The notes under the pieces: generated by a model | Told to the model about the DNA's origin: nothing | The model's database searches: none | The model's input: the letters and a program-made list of their open reading frames with translations, nothing else | In this document: positions 35,858 to 44,276 of the stretch, piece after piece | Numbering within the stretch: the first letter of the stretch is position 1 | Layout: the number at the start of each line of letters is the position of its first letter | Made by a program: the position numbers and the translations under genes | Assembly (NCBI RefSeq): GCF_014649655.1 | Contig: NZ_BMTL01000001.1 | Location: 372,001-436,000 of the forward strand | DNA from: Streptomyces humidus | GTDB lineage: Bacteria > Actinomycetota > Actinomycetes > Streptomycetales > Streptomycetaceae | Direction: 5' to 3' | DNA length: 64,000 bases

Positions 35858-37201
35858 TCAGCGGGAGGCCGGCGCGGGGATGCGCCGGTCCGCGCGCGGG
35901 GGCCGGGCCAGGTCCCGCCCTCGCGCGGCGCTCCGGCGCACATGACTGTCGATCAGCAGCGGGATCCCGCACACGGGCAGCAGCATCGCCATCACCATCA
36001 GCCGGGGGCCCATGGACATCTCGGGATGTCCGGCCTGGTTCGCCAGGCCCGCGAGGGCGACGCCGACGAGCAGGCAGGCGAAGGGCCGGTGGTGGCGGAA
36101 GGCGCCCCACGCGCCGCAGGCGAGCAGCAGGAGCACCAGGGGCTGCGCGAGCGCGTCGCGCAGCCATTCGCGCCAGAAGGCGAGGCTCAGACGCCAGAAC
36201 TCGGGTCCGGGATCGTCCACGAGGCTCCTGGTGTAGTGGACGGAGAGCAGTTCCTGGAGGCTGGCCCGCGTGCTCGGCAGCCCGAAGGCGAGGACGACGA
36301 GCTGGATGGCGACCGCGAGCGCCGCCGTCGTCAGGAGGATCACCCGTTCCGGACGCACCGGGCGGTCCCCCCGCAGCCGGCGCGCGCACAGGAGCACCGC
36401 GGTCATGACGGCGATCCCGGCGACGGCGAGCAGGGTCTGCGCGTATTTGACGACCGCGGCGCCGGCGAACGCCAGGACGGCGAGCGTCGTCCCCGACACG
36501 ACCCGCCCCTGGAGCACGCGCGCGCATCCGAGGACGGCGGCGAGGAGCAGGCACAGCAGCAGTCCCTCGCACAGGGGAAGCATGGCCTCCTTCCCCGTCG
36601 GCAGCGCGAAGTAGAGCACCTGGCCGGTCAGGGCGAGCGGCACGGAGACGCCGAGCGTCCGCAGGACGAGCACGACGAGGCCGCCGGCCGCGACGGTCGC
36701 CACGAGCGCGGCGAGCCACAGTCCGGCGACCGGCCCGAAGCCGCGGACGAAGGGCACGGTGTACAGGGGGTATCCGGGCCTGGTGGCGAAGATCTCGGAC
36801 ATCCGCGGGTCGCTGAACAGCGCCATGTACCCCCTGACGTCGGTGCGCCCGGCGTTGCGCGCGACGCGCTCCCCCATCGTCCGTCTGCACTCCCGCTCGG
36901 CGGTCCGGCCGGCGTCGTGCTCGCGGTAGCGGGCGAGGTCCGCGCTGTCCCGCTGCGCCGACCTGACCCGCACGCTGTCGCAGAAGTAGTCCAGCGCCCG
37001 CCGGGAGGCCTCCTCCCGGCCGAATCCCTGCAGCATGTAGCTGTGCGCCAGGTACTGACGGGTGTCCATGGCCGCACGGCCCTGCATCTGGGCCGACTGC
37101 GCGCCGGCGAAGAGCAGGGCGAACACGGTGAACCAGAAGAGGAGTACGCGTCGGTCGTGCGGCGGGGACGGCGGTCGACGGAGCCGGTCAGTTCTCCACA
37201 T
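35858..37201 (-). CDS. Polytopic membrane protein, GT-C-like, unknown
   Basis: A 447-aa protein with an N-terminal membrane segment, a soluble stretch with paired Cys (LDYFCDSVRVRS and ERECRRTMG, about 65-110), then about nine membrane helices. The pattern (large first extracytoplasmic loop followed by many helices) is like GT-C glycosyltransferases, but I see no decisive motif. It converges on the TagF paralogue 3 gene with 7 bp between stops and no terminator. The start is uncertain: ATG 37201 or 37219, neither with a ribosome site. Context suggests surface polymer or lipid-linked sugar work. Confidence 0.7.
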   Translation of the reverse strand: MWRTDRLRRPPSPPHDRRVLLFWFTVFALLFAGAQSAQMQGRAAMDTRQYLAHSYMLQGFGREEASRRALDYFCDSVRVRSAQRDSADLARYREHDAGRTAERECRRTMGERVARNAGRTDVRGYMALFSDPRMSEIFATRPGYPLYTVPFVRGFGPVAGLWLAALVATVAAGGLVVLVLRTLGVSVPLALTGQVLYFALPTGKEAMLPLCEGLLLCLLLAAVLGCARVLQGRVVSGTTLAVLAFAGAAVVKYAQTLLAVAGIAVMTAVLLCARRLRGDRPVRPERVILLTTAALAVAIQLVVLAFGLPSTRASLQELLSVHYTRSLVDDPGPEFWRLSLAFWREWLRDALAQPLVLLLLACGAWGAFRHHRPFACLLVGVALAGLANQAGHPEMSMGPRLMVMAMLLPVCGIPLLIDSHVRRSAARGRDLARPPRADRRIPAPASR

Positions 37202-37322
37202 GGTCGACTGGCCTATCATGCGTTTCAGTACGCTATCGACCGGTATGCACCGCGTCGTGGTCACGGCCGTCGGGATCCACCGTGCGGCCCAGCGGCCGAG
37301 AGACAAGGCCCCGGGAGGGGGA

Positions 37323-38090
37323 ATGCGCCCCACTGGCCCCACTGTCCGCTTCCTCGGGCATCCGACGTCGTACCGGCTCCTCGTCGCCCTGCTCTGGCTC
37401 GCGATGTCGCTCGCGTACTGGCGCGAGCCGCCGAGCCGTGGGGCCGTGGCCGGGCCGGTCGGCCTGCTGGTGCTGCTGACCGGGACGGGCCGCTTCACCC
37501 GCATGCTGACGGACCGCCCCTGGGCGCCGGCACTCGGCCTGCTCGCCGTCGCATGGCTGTGGGGCGGCCACCTCGCGGGGACGTGGGCGGCCGGGCCGGC
37601 GGGCGGCGGACCGGCGGGCGGCGGCCTCGCTCCGCCCTCGGCGATCGCCGTCGGACTGGCGTTCTGGGCCTGGGCGGCGACGGGCTCGCGCGCGGGAGCG
37701 GTGCGCTGTCGCGTCCGCTACGTCGGTCCCGGCGGCCTCAGGAGCCCCTGGGGGTACGCCTGGCTCGGCGCGCCGTACGCGCTGATCGCCCTGGTGGACC
37801 CGGTCACGTTCGCCGTGGCGGCGGTCGGGGCGGTGGCGCTGGTCGCGGGGTGGGAGCGCGAGGGGCGGGCGGTGGCGGGCCGGTGGGCGCTGGCGGCCGT
37901 GGCGCCGGCGACGGTCCTGTGCCTGCGGCGGTCCGCGGGCGTCCTGGCCCCGGCCGGGGAACCCGGCACGGACCTGCTGCGCGAGCCGCTGCGGCAGGGG
38001 GCGTCCGGACCTGTGTGGCTGGTGCTGATCGGACTGCCCGCACTGCTGCTGGCGGCCTGGCGGTCGAAACGGACGCTGGGGCAGCGATGA
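37323..38090 (+). CDS. Polytopic membrane protein, 255 aa, unknown
   Basis: About six to eight membrane segments, with an RPTGPTVRFLGHPTSYRLL N-terminus and a basic C-terminus (WRSKRTLGQR). ATG 37323 has a strong GGGAGG six bases upstream. Divergent from the preceding gene with about 120 bp between. No known motif. The Gly/Ala-rich middle (AGGGPAGGGLAPP) is low complexity. Confidence 0.75.
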   Translation: MRPTGPTVRFLGHPTSYRLLVALLWLAMSLAYWREPPSRGAVAGPVGLLVLLTGTGRFTRMLTDRPWAPALGLLAVAWLWGGHLAGTWAAGPAGGGPAGGGLAPPSAIAVGLAFWAWAATGSRAGAVRCRVRYVGPGGLRSPWGYAWLGAPYALIALVDPVTFAVAAVGAVALVAGWEREGRAVAGRWALAAVAPATVLCLRRSAGVLAPAGEPGTDLLREPLRQGASGPVWLVLIGLPALLLAAWRSKRTLGQR

Positions 38091-38157
38091 CCCGCCCCCG
38101 GAGCGCGCCCATCACCGGCGGCCGCCGGGCGGCGGCCACGGGGGCCGGGAAGCACGA

Positions 38158-38189
38158 AGCCGGGGGGAGCCGGCCGGCTCCCCCCGGCT
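38158..38189. terminator. Bidirectional terminator
   Basis: agccggggggagccg and its exact complement (15 bp, 2-nt loop) end the membrane gene (+) and ohr (-). Confidence 0.85.
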
Positions 38190-38219
38190 CCCCCGGCTCC
38201 CCCGGCTCCCCCGGCTCCC
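38173..38219. repeat. 9-bp tandem repeat
   Basis: ggctccccc repeated about four and a half times, growing out of the right arm of the terminator. Possibly a slippage product. Confidence 0.75.
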
Positions 38220-38228
38220 GCCTGACGA

Positions 38229-38642
38229 CTACTCGATGACGAGCTCGACCGGGATGTTGCCGCGGGTGGCGTTGGAGTAGGGGCAGACCTGGTGGGCCTG
38301 CTCGACGAGCTTGCGGCCGGTCGCCTCGTCCACGGTCTCGGGCAGCTCGACGCGCAGGGTCACCTTCAGCGCGAAGCCCTCACCCTTCTGGCCTATGCCG
38401 ACCTCGGCGGTCACCGCGGCGTCGCTGACGTCCACCTTGGCCTGACGGCCGACGAGGCCCAGGGCGCTGCCGAAACAGGCGGCGTAACCGGCGGCGAACA
38501 GCTGCTCGGGGTTGGTGCCCTGCCCGTTGCCGCCCAGCTCCGCGGGCATGGCCAGCGCCAGGTCGATCTTGCCGTCGGAGGAGACGGCGCGGCCCTCACG
38601 GCCGTGCGTGGCGGTGGCGACAGCGGTGTAGAGCGCGTCCAT
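38229..38642 (-). CDS. ohr: Organic hydroperoxide resistance protein Ohr
   Basis: A 137-aa thiol peroxidase of the Ohr/OsmC family. The two redox cysteines lie in AAGYAACFGSAL (near 57) and VCPYSNATRGN (near 120), the latter an Ohr signature. It reduces lipid and other organic hydroperoxides, using lipoylated proteins. ATG 38642 has GAGAGGG at good distance. Divergent from ohrR, with an OhrR-type operator between them. Confidence 0.95.
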   Translation of the reverse strand: MDALYTAVATATHGREGRAVSSDGKIDLALAMPAELGGNGQGTNPEQLFAAGYAACFGSALGLVGRQAKVDVSDAAVTAEVGIGQKGEGFALKVTLRVELPETVDEATGRKLVEQAHQVCPYSNATRGNIPVELVIE

Positions 38643-38711
38643 GGAAAACCATCCCTCTCAGGTCGTTGCGGCGGCCCGGTCAGGCCGCCTCACGAGAGAA
38701 AGTAGAGCACA

Positions 38712-38722
38712 CAATTAAATTG
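38712..38722. promoter_or_regulatory. OhrR operator
   Basis: CAATT-A-AATTG, an inverted repeat with a 1-nt centre, in the 118-bp divergent spacer. It closely matches the TACAATTAAATTGTA-type operators known for OhrR and stands out as AT-rich here. Confidence 0.75.
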
Positions 38723-38760
38723 GGCACAACCAAATAGCGTGTCAGGGTTACCCTGGAGAC

Positions 38761-39339
38761 ATGACCGCCCCACCGCCGCCCGTCGGCCAGGAGAACGCCA
38801 CGAACGTCACGAACGTCACGAACGTCACGAACGCGACGGACACTGCGAGCGCCACGAACGTGACGGACGCCGTGGACGCCACGGAGAACTGGCTTCGCCT
38901 GGACCGCCAGATCTGCTTCTCGCTGCACGCCGCCTCGCGCGCCTTCAACGGCGTCTACCGCGTGATCCTCAAGGACCTCGGGCTGACCTACCCGCAGTAC
39001 CTGGTCATGCTGGTCCTGTGGGAGCAGGGCCCGCTGCCCGTGAAGCGGCTGGGCGAGCACCTGCGCCTGGACTCCGGCACGCTCTCGCCGCTGCTCAAGC
39101 GGCTGGAGGCGGCCGGTCTGGTGCGCCGCGAGCGCAGCGCCCGCGACGAGCGCTCGGTCGAGGTCGGACTCACCGGGGCGGGCGCGGACCTGCGCGAGCG
39201 GGCCCTGGAGGTGCCCCGCCGTATCGTCACCGCCACCGGCTTCGACCTGGCCGAGATCGGCTCCCTGCGCGAGCGACTGGACGAACTCACCGCGGCGCTG
39301 GACGCGGCGACCGCGCAGGAGGCGCCGGGGAGGCCGTAG
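38761..39339 (+). CDS. ohrR: OhrR: peroxide-sensing MarR repressor
   Basis: A 192-aa MarR-family regulator. The sensor cysteine is Cys52 in LDRQICFSLHAASRAF, the position conserved in OhrR. The winged helix follows (VKRLGEHLRLDSGTLSPLLK). Oxidation by organic peroxide should release it from the ohr operator. The first 45 residues are an unusual Asn-Val-Thr repeat encoded by 9-bp units, absent from typical 145-150-aa OhrR. A later in-frame start is not available before the conserved core. The 3' end overlaps the convergent membrane glycosyltransferase gene by 53 bp. Confidence 0.93.
   Translation: MTAPPPPVGQENATNVTNVTNVTNATDTASATNVTDAVDATENWLRLDRQICFSLHAASRAFNGVYRVILKDLGLTYPQYLVMLVLWEQGPLPVKRLGEHLRLDSGTLSPLLKRLEAAGLVRRERSARDERSVEVGLTGAGADLRERALEVPRRIVTATGFDLAEIGSLRERLDELTAALDAATAQEAPGRP
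38799..38834. repeat. 9-bp coding repeat in ohrR
   Basis: cacgaacgt three times exactly, then cacgaacgc, encoding NVTNVTNVTN in the extended OhrR N-terminus. Confidence 0.85.
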
Positions 39340-41008
39340 CCGGGCGGCGGACGTAGAGGCGGAGGGTCACCCCGTCGCGTTCGCCCTCCCAGCGCGAGAC
39401 GAACCGTTCCTCCACGGCGATCAGCTTGAGGCGCTCGGTGGGCTCGCCGGGAAACCACCGCGAGCGCAGCGCGTACGGCTCGGCGAGGACCCAGAGCCGG
39501 TTCACCGGAGCGAGCCTGCGCTGCAGCTCCCGGGGACCGACCTCACGTCCGTACAGCGTGCCCGACTCGGGACCGGGCGCCGCCAGCGCCAGATCACGTG
39601 CCCCCCGGAACCCCTTCGGATACGCGAGCGCCGTCCGCCGCCCGAGGGACGGCAGGAACAGCACCGGGTCACCGGGGCGGACTTCACGGGTGGCCAGGGC
39701 GGAGACGGCGGCCAGGTCGTCCGGCCGGTGGGCGAGGGTGCGGTACTCGCGGTGCAGCGGGAGCAGGTGCAGGAAAACCAGGGCGACGGCCAGCGCGCCC
39801 GCCGCGGTGACCGCCCACGAGCGCGGACGGCGGCCCGCGAGTCCGGCCAGCCGGTCGGCCCCGGCCGCCATCAGCAGCGGCGCTCCCGCCAGGGCGTAGA
39901 GCACATAGCGGTCGTGATAGAGCGGCTTGACCTGCGAGAGCAGCATCAGGAAGGACGGCGGCACGATCATCAGCGGCGCCGCGAAGGCCGCCGTGCGCCC
40001 CGCCGTCAGCCCCACCGCCATCAGGATCAGACAGCCCCAGAACACCGCGCCCTGCGGGCCGGCGGCGAAGCCGCGCTGCAGCCTCTCTACGCTCTCCCAG
40101 TCGGGCACGGGCAGCCAGTCCACCTGCTGGGACTGTCCGCGCGAGACCACTGCCAGCGGCAGCAGGACGACGACCGCCGCCCCGGCCGCCCGCGCCCAGG
40201 CTCCCCACACCCGCCGGGGCGCGCGCAGCAGCGCGAGCGTGAGCGCGTGCGCGCACAGCACGAACACCGCCAGCTCGTGCAGCAGACATGTCACGGCGAC
40301 GACGGCCCCGTAGACCCACCACGCGCGCCGCGAAGACTCCTGCGGCTTCGACGGCGCCCACGGCCCCCGCGGATCCCGCGGCCGCACGCCTGGCAGCCCC
40401 CGCAGCCCCCACAGCCCCCACAGCCCCCACGGCCGCGACGGCTCCGCGGGCCCCGACGGCTCCGGCCGTGCCGCCGGCCCGGTGTGCGTATGCGTGTGGG
40501 CGTGCGCGTGCGCGTCCAGCGCCCTCGCCAGCAGCAGCGTCGCGCCCGCCGCGCCCGCCGCGACCAGCGCGTAGGAGCGGCCCTCCTGCGCGTAGTGACC
40601 GGCCAGCGGGGTCACCGCGTACAGCAGGCCCGCCCACAGGCCGACCCGGGGACGGGCCAGCCGCACCCCGAGGGCCGCGACCATGGCCGCGGTGGCGGCG
40701 GCCCCGCAGACCGAGGGCAGACGCAGGACGACCTCCCCCGGACGGACGGCGAGGACGGCGTGCATGAAGAGGTAGTAGAGGCCGTGCACCGCGTCCACCC
40801 CGTGCAGCAGCCGCCAGATCTGCGGCACCGTGCGCCGTGCGACCTGGAAGGTGACGGCCTCGTCACGCCATATGCCGCCGCGGTCGAGGCCCCACAGCCC
40901 GACGGCGGACATGACGGCCGCGGGGACGGCGACGGCCAGGACTCCGGTACGGACTGTCTTCTGCGAGCGTCCACACACCACGACGGCGATTCTGCTGTGC
41001 ACAACCAC
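39287..41008 (-). CDS. GT-C membrane glycosyltransferase (PMT/ArnT-like)
   Basis: A 573-aa protein with about 11 membrane segments. The first exterior loop carries the GT-C acidic motif in GIWRDEAVTFQ (near 46-56). HYAQEGRSYAL (near 137) and a KPLYHDRYVL loop (near 370) are also typical. A hydrophilic loop near 165-215 is Trp/Gly-repeat and His/Thr-repeat rich (HAHAHTHTHTG, WGLWGLWGLRG). Such enzymes transfer mannose or arabinose from polyprenyl-phosphate sugars at the outer face of the membrane. Start ATG 41008. Its 3' end overlaps ohrR on the other strand by 53 bp. Confidence 0.8.
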   Translation of the reverse strand: MVVHSRIAVVVCGRSQKTVRTGVLAVAVPAAVMSAVGLWGLDRGGIWRDEAVTFQVARRTVPQIWRLLHGVDAVHGLYYLFMHAVLAVRPGEVVLRLPSVCGAAATAAMVAALGVRLARPRVGLWAGLLYAVTPLAGHYAQEGRSYALVAAGAAGATLLLARALDAHAHAHTHTHTGPAARPEPSGPAEPSRPWGLWGLWGLRGLPGVRPRDPRGPWAPSKPQESSRRAWWVYGAVVAVTCLLHELAVFVLCAHALTLALLRAPRRVWGAWARAAGAAVVVLLPLAVVSRGQSQQVDWLPVPDWESVERLQRGFAAGPQGAVFWGCLILMAVGLTAGRTAAFAAPLMIVPPSFLMLLSQVKPLYHDRYVLYALAGAPLLMAAGADRLAGLAGRRPRSWAVTAAGALAVALVFLHLLPLHREYRTLAHRPDDLAAVSALATREVRPGDPVLFLPSLGRRTALAYPKGFRGARDLALAAPGPESGTLYGREVGPRELQRRLAPVNRLWVLAEPYALRSRWFPGEPTERLKLIAVEERFVSRWEGERDGVTLRLYVRRPATASPAPPARSPRPAPR

Positions 41009-41042
41009 CCATCACGGCGATTGACGGTGCATTAGGTATGTA

Positions 41043-42350
41043 ATGGAGCAAAAAAGACATTCATCATGCTTACCATCCGCGTTGATGGACACGTCGATGG
41101 ACCACACGAAGCACCGTCGCCTCCTCGCCCTCACCCTCTCCTGGGCGGCCACCCGCGCCCTGATGGTGTGGCTGCTCGTCCACAGCGCCTCGCCGCTGCT
41201 GGGCGGGGGACGGGTGGCCCGCGAGGTGTGGGGCCTGTACCACCACTGGTACGGCGTCCTCGTCCACGGCGGCCTTCCGGCGCACGACCCGCTGTGGCAG
41301 TACCCGCCGGGCGCCGGCCCGGTGCTGCTGGCGCCCGTGCTGCTGCCGGGCCTGACGTACTTCCAGGCCTTCGTCGCCCTCACCCTCGTCGCCGACGCCG
41401 TGACCGTCCTGGCGCTGGCCCGCGCGGGCGCCCGCCCCGGCCACTCCCTGCTCGGGGCCGCCCTGTGGACGGGCGGACTGCCGCTGCTGCTGCACATCCC
41501 CCTGGTGCGTTACGACGTGCAGGTCACGGCCCTCGCCGTCCTCTCTCTGGTGACGCTGTCACGCTCCCCGCGCGCGGGCGGGGCGTTCGCGGCCCTCGGA
41601 GCGCTGGTCAAGGTGTGGCCGGCGCTGGTGCTGCTGGGGACGCCGAGAGGGCGGGAGAGCGGGTCGGCATGGCGGTCGGCGGCGGTGACGGGAGCCGCCG
41701 CGCTGGCGCTCCTCGCCCTGGCGTTCCGCGACCCCCTCGCCTTCCTGCTCCAGCAGGGCGCGCGGGGCGTGCAGATCGAGTCCCTGGGCGGCACGGCACT
41801 CTCGCTCGCCTCGCACGCCGGCTGGACGGGCACGGCCCGCTACCGCTACGGCGCGATGGAGTTCGTCGGCCCGTACGTCTCCTCCGTCGCCCACGTCTCG
41901 CTGGCGCTCACCGCCGCGGCCTTCGGCCTGCTGGTCCTGTGGCGGATCCGGGCCCGCCGACGGACCCGGGCCACCCCGTACGACGCCGCCCTCAGCGCCG
42001 TCCTGCTGTTCACCGTCACCAGCAGGGTGATCAGCCCGCAGTACATGATCTGGCTGCTCGGCCTGGCCGCCGTCTGCCTGGCCTCACAGCACACCACCCA
42101 GCGCCCGGTGGCCGTGCTGCTGCTGGCGGCGACCGCGGTCAGCACGGTGATCTACCCCATGCACTACTGGGAGGTCATCAGCTGCTCCTGGACCGGCACG
42201 ACGCTGATGGTCGTGCGCAACGGCCTGCTGGCCTGGGCCGCCGGGCTGTCCTACCTGCGACTGTGGCGCTCCGGAACGGCGCCGGCCGAGGCCGGTGCGC
42301 GGAGTTGTCCACAGGCCCGGCACGAGGGGCGGACACCTGCTTCACTGTGA
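41043..42350 (+). CDS. GT87-like membrane mannosyltransferase
   Basis: A 435-aa protein with about ten membrane segments. GAFAALGALVKVWPALVL (near 180-197) and SRVISPQYMIWLLGLA (near 320) are classic for GT87-type polyprenol-phosphate-mannose enzymes. Three in-frame ATGs are possible (41043, 41085, 41097), none with a strong ribosome site; the true N-terminus is probably MDTS or MDHT. It is divergent from the other GT-C gene across only 34 bp (or 76), so promoters overlap. Confidence 0.82.
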   Translation: MEQKRHSSCLPSALMDTSMDHTKHRRLLALTLSWAATRALMVWLLVHSASPLLGGGRVAREVWGLYHHWYGVLVHGGLPAHDPLWQYPPGAGPVLLAPVLLPGLTYFQAFVALTLVADAVTVLALARAGARPGHSLLGAALWTGGLPLLLHIPLVRYDVQVTALAVLSLVTLSRSPRAGGAFAALGALVKVWPALVLLGTPRGRESGSAWRSAAVTGAAALALLALAFRDPLAFLLQQGARGVQIESLGGTALSLASHAGWTGTARYRYGAMEFVGPYVSSVAHVSLALTAAAFGLLVLWRIRARRRTRATPYDAALSAVLLFTVTSRVISPQYMIWLLGLAAVCLASQHTTQRPVAVLLLAATAVSTVIYPMHYWEVISCSWTGTTLMVVRNGLLAWAAGLSYLRLWRSGTAPAEAGARSCPQARHEGRTPASL

Positions 42351-42474
42351 GGCGCCCGGCCACTCGCCCTCTCCGCGCACAGCGTCGCCCCGGCCGCCGT
42401 CACTCGCTCCCCTGCCGTCCCCACGCCGCCACAGAGCCCACGAGCCGCGGGTCCGGACCCCAGACCCCGGACCC

Positions 42475-42515
42475 CAGGCCATGGACCCCCAGGCCATGGA
42501 CCCCCAGGCCATGGG
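42475..42515. repeat. 15-bp tandem repeat between genes
   Basis: caggccatggacccc twice and a partial third copy, in the 190-bp gap between the convergent GT87 and tetR genes. No terminator hairpin is obvious; nothing else is recognised in the gap. Confidence 0.75.
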
Positions 42516-42540
42516 CCATGACTCATGGGCACCGAGCCGT

Positions 42541-43176
42541 CTACAGCGCCTTGATCGCCTCGGCGGTCGCCCGGGCCAACGAGCCCAGATATCCCTTGGG
42601 CAGCTTCGGGCTGCGGATCACCACCGAACGCCAGTAGAGCGGACCGGAGATCAGGTCGAGCGCCAGCTCCTCGTTCAGTCCCGCCCGGATCTCCCCGCGC
42701 CGCCCGGCAGCGGCCACGATCTTCAGGGCGACCTCCTCCTGCCCCTCCTTCAGCGCCTTCTGCAACGCGTCGGCGATCTCGGGATTGCGGGCCGCCTCGG
42801 CCTGGAGGTCGGGGATGATCTGCGAGGCCACCGGGTGGCGCAGCGCCCGCGAGGTCACCTCGTACAGCATGCGCAGATCACCCTCCAGGCTGCCCGTCTC
42901 CGGGGCCGGCAGGCCCTGCACGGCGATCACCGAGACGATGTCGAGGACCAGGTGCAGCTTGGAGCGCCAGCGCCGGTACACCGCGGTCTTGCCCACACCG
43001 GCGCGGCGGGCGATGCCCTCGATGGACATCCGCGCATAGCCGACGGTCGCGAGCTCCTCGAACACGGCGGCCCGGATGGCTTCCGTCACATCCTCTCGGA
43101 GCACGGCCGCGCCCGCGGGAGCCCTGCGGCGCGGGCGCACCTGGGGTCCGTCGGTGTTCGTCGCGTCAGTCGTCAT
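42541..43176 (-). CDS. TetR-family regulator, divergent from TagG
   Basis: A 211-aa regulator. Helix-turn-helix near 40-80: ARMSIEGIARRAGVGKTAVYRRW. The C-terminal ligand domain is of the TetR_C-type (LYEVTSRALRHPVASQI). ATG 43176 has no ribosome site but a TATGCT -10 ending seven bases before, so the message is likely leaderless. Two 30-bp repeats between it and the exporter genes are its likely operators, and it probably represses itself and the TagGH-type exporter. Confidence 0.88.
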   Translation of the reverse strand: MTTDATNTDGPQVRPRRRAPAGAAVLREDVTEAIRAAVFEELATVGYARMSIEGIARRAGVGKTAVYRRWRSKLHLVLDIVSVIAVQGLPAPETGSLEGDLRMLYEVTSRALRHPVASQIIPDLQAEAARNPEIADALQKALKEGQEEVALKIVAAAGRRGEIRAGLNEELALDLISGPLYWRSVVIRSPKLPKGYLGSLARATAEAIKAL

Positions 43177-43183
43177 GCGAACC

Positions 43184-43189
43184 AGCATA
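43184..43189 (-). promoter_or_regulatory. -10 element of tetR, leaderless
   Basis: TATGCT on the minus strand ends 7 nt before ATG 43176. It lies 6 bp from operator A, so binding there would block RNA polymerase. Confidence 0.5.
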
Positions 43190-43194
43190 GGGCG

Positions 43195-43224
43195 TTACGA
43201 CGAAACGGTTGCGTCCCGACGTCA
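43195..43224. promoter_or_regulatory. Probable TetR operator A
   Basis: 30 bp, TTACGACGAAACGG and CGTCCCGACGTCA around a short centre. ACGACGAAACG is inverse to CGTCCCGACGT at 8 of 11 positions. A near copy lies at 43243. Confidence 0.6.
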
Positions 43225-43242
43225 ACTCGGCCTACTCTCACG

Positions 43243-43272
43243 TTGCGACGATACGGGTCCGTCCTGACGTGA
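43243..43272. promoter_or_regulatory. Probable TetR operator B
   Basis: A 30-bp direct copy of operator A, 24/30 identical (TTGCGACGATACGG then CGTCCTGACGTGA), 48 bp away. It ends before the plausible start codons of the permease gene. Confidence 0.6.
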
Positions 43273-43298
43273 GAAAACGTGAAGAGATGCGTGAGAAA

Positions 43299-44276
43299 AT
43301 GTCGGGCGCCAACGGAACCACCGCCCCCACCCCCCTCCCCCGAGTGAAAGCAGCGGATGTGAGTCAGGTCCTCCACACACCGCCCAAGACACCGGCCCAC
43401 GGCCACGGCGACCTCGCGGCCCTGGCCGAGCGCCACGGCCTCACGGTCAGCGGCGCCCGTCCCCCTCTGCCGGAGTACCTCCGCCAGCTCTGGGCGCGCC
43501 GCCACTTCATCACCGCGTTCGCCACGGCCAAGCTCACCGCCCAGTACAGCCAGGCGAAGCTGGGCCAGGTCTGGCAGGTGATGACCCCCCTGCTGAACGC
43601 GGCGGTGTACTACTTCATCTTCGGTGTCCTGCTGGAGACCAAGAAGGGCGTGGCGGACTTCATCCCGTTCCTGGTCACGGGCGTGTTCGTGTTCACGTTC
43701 ACGCAGAGCTCGATCATGGCGGGCACCCGGGCGATCTCGGGCAGCATCGGACTGGTGCGGGCCCTGCACTTCCCGCGGGCCACGCTGCCGATCTCGTTCT
43801 GCCTGCAGCAGCTTCAGCAGCTGCTGTTCTCGATGGCCGCCCTGGTTCTCATCCTGCTCGCCGTGGGCGTGCCGCCGGCCCCCTCCTGGCTCCTGGCCAT
43901 CCCGGTCATGGTCCTTCAGTTCATCTTCAACGCCGGCATGGCGATGATCATGGCCAGGCTGGGCGCGCACACCCCCGACATCTCGCAGCTGATGCCGTTC
44001 ATCCTGCGCACCTGGATGTACGTCTCGGGCGTGATGTGGAGCATCGACAACCTGATCAGCAAGCACCACGGCATGCCGAGCTGGCTCGGCGCCCTGCTGC
44101 GGGCCAACCCGGCCGCCGTGTACATCGACCTGATGCGCTTCGCGCTGATCGACACCTTCCACGGCAGCCAGCTCCCGCCGCACGTGTGGCTGGTCGCGAC
44201 CGGCTGGGCGCTGCTCGTCGGCGTCGGAGGCTTCATCTACTTCTGGAAGGCAGAGGAGACGTACGGCCGTGGCTGA
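43299..44276 (+). CDS. ABC-2 polysaccharide exporter permease (TagG-like)
   Basis: A 325-aa permease with six membrane segments in the C-terminal 260 residues. It matches the TagG/Wzm family that exports teichoic acid or other lipid-linked polymers (LWARRHFITAFATAKL interface helix, then GQVWQVMTPLLNAAVYY). The start is unsettled: ATG 43299, ATG 43287 or GTG 43359; all lie after operator B. It overlaps the ATPase gene by 8 bp, so the two form a transporter. Located in the glycopolymer region, after the TagF-like genes. Confidence 0.9.
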   Translation: MSGANGTTAPTPLPRVKAADVSQVLHTPPKTPAHGHGDLAALAERHGLTVSGARPPLPEYLRQLWARRHFITAFATAKLTAQYSQAKLGQVWQVMTPLLNAAVYYFIFGVLLETKKGVADFIPFLVTGVFVFTFTQSSIMAGTRAISGSIGLVRALHFPRATLPISFCLQQLQQLLFSMAALVLILLAVGVPPAPSWLLAIPVMVLQFIFNAGMAMIMARLGAHTPDISQLMPFILRTWMYVSGVMWSIDNLISKHHGMPSWLGALLRANPAAVYIDLMRFALIDTFHGSQLPPHVWLVATGWALLVGVGGFIYFWKAEETYGRG

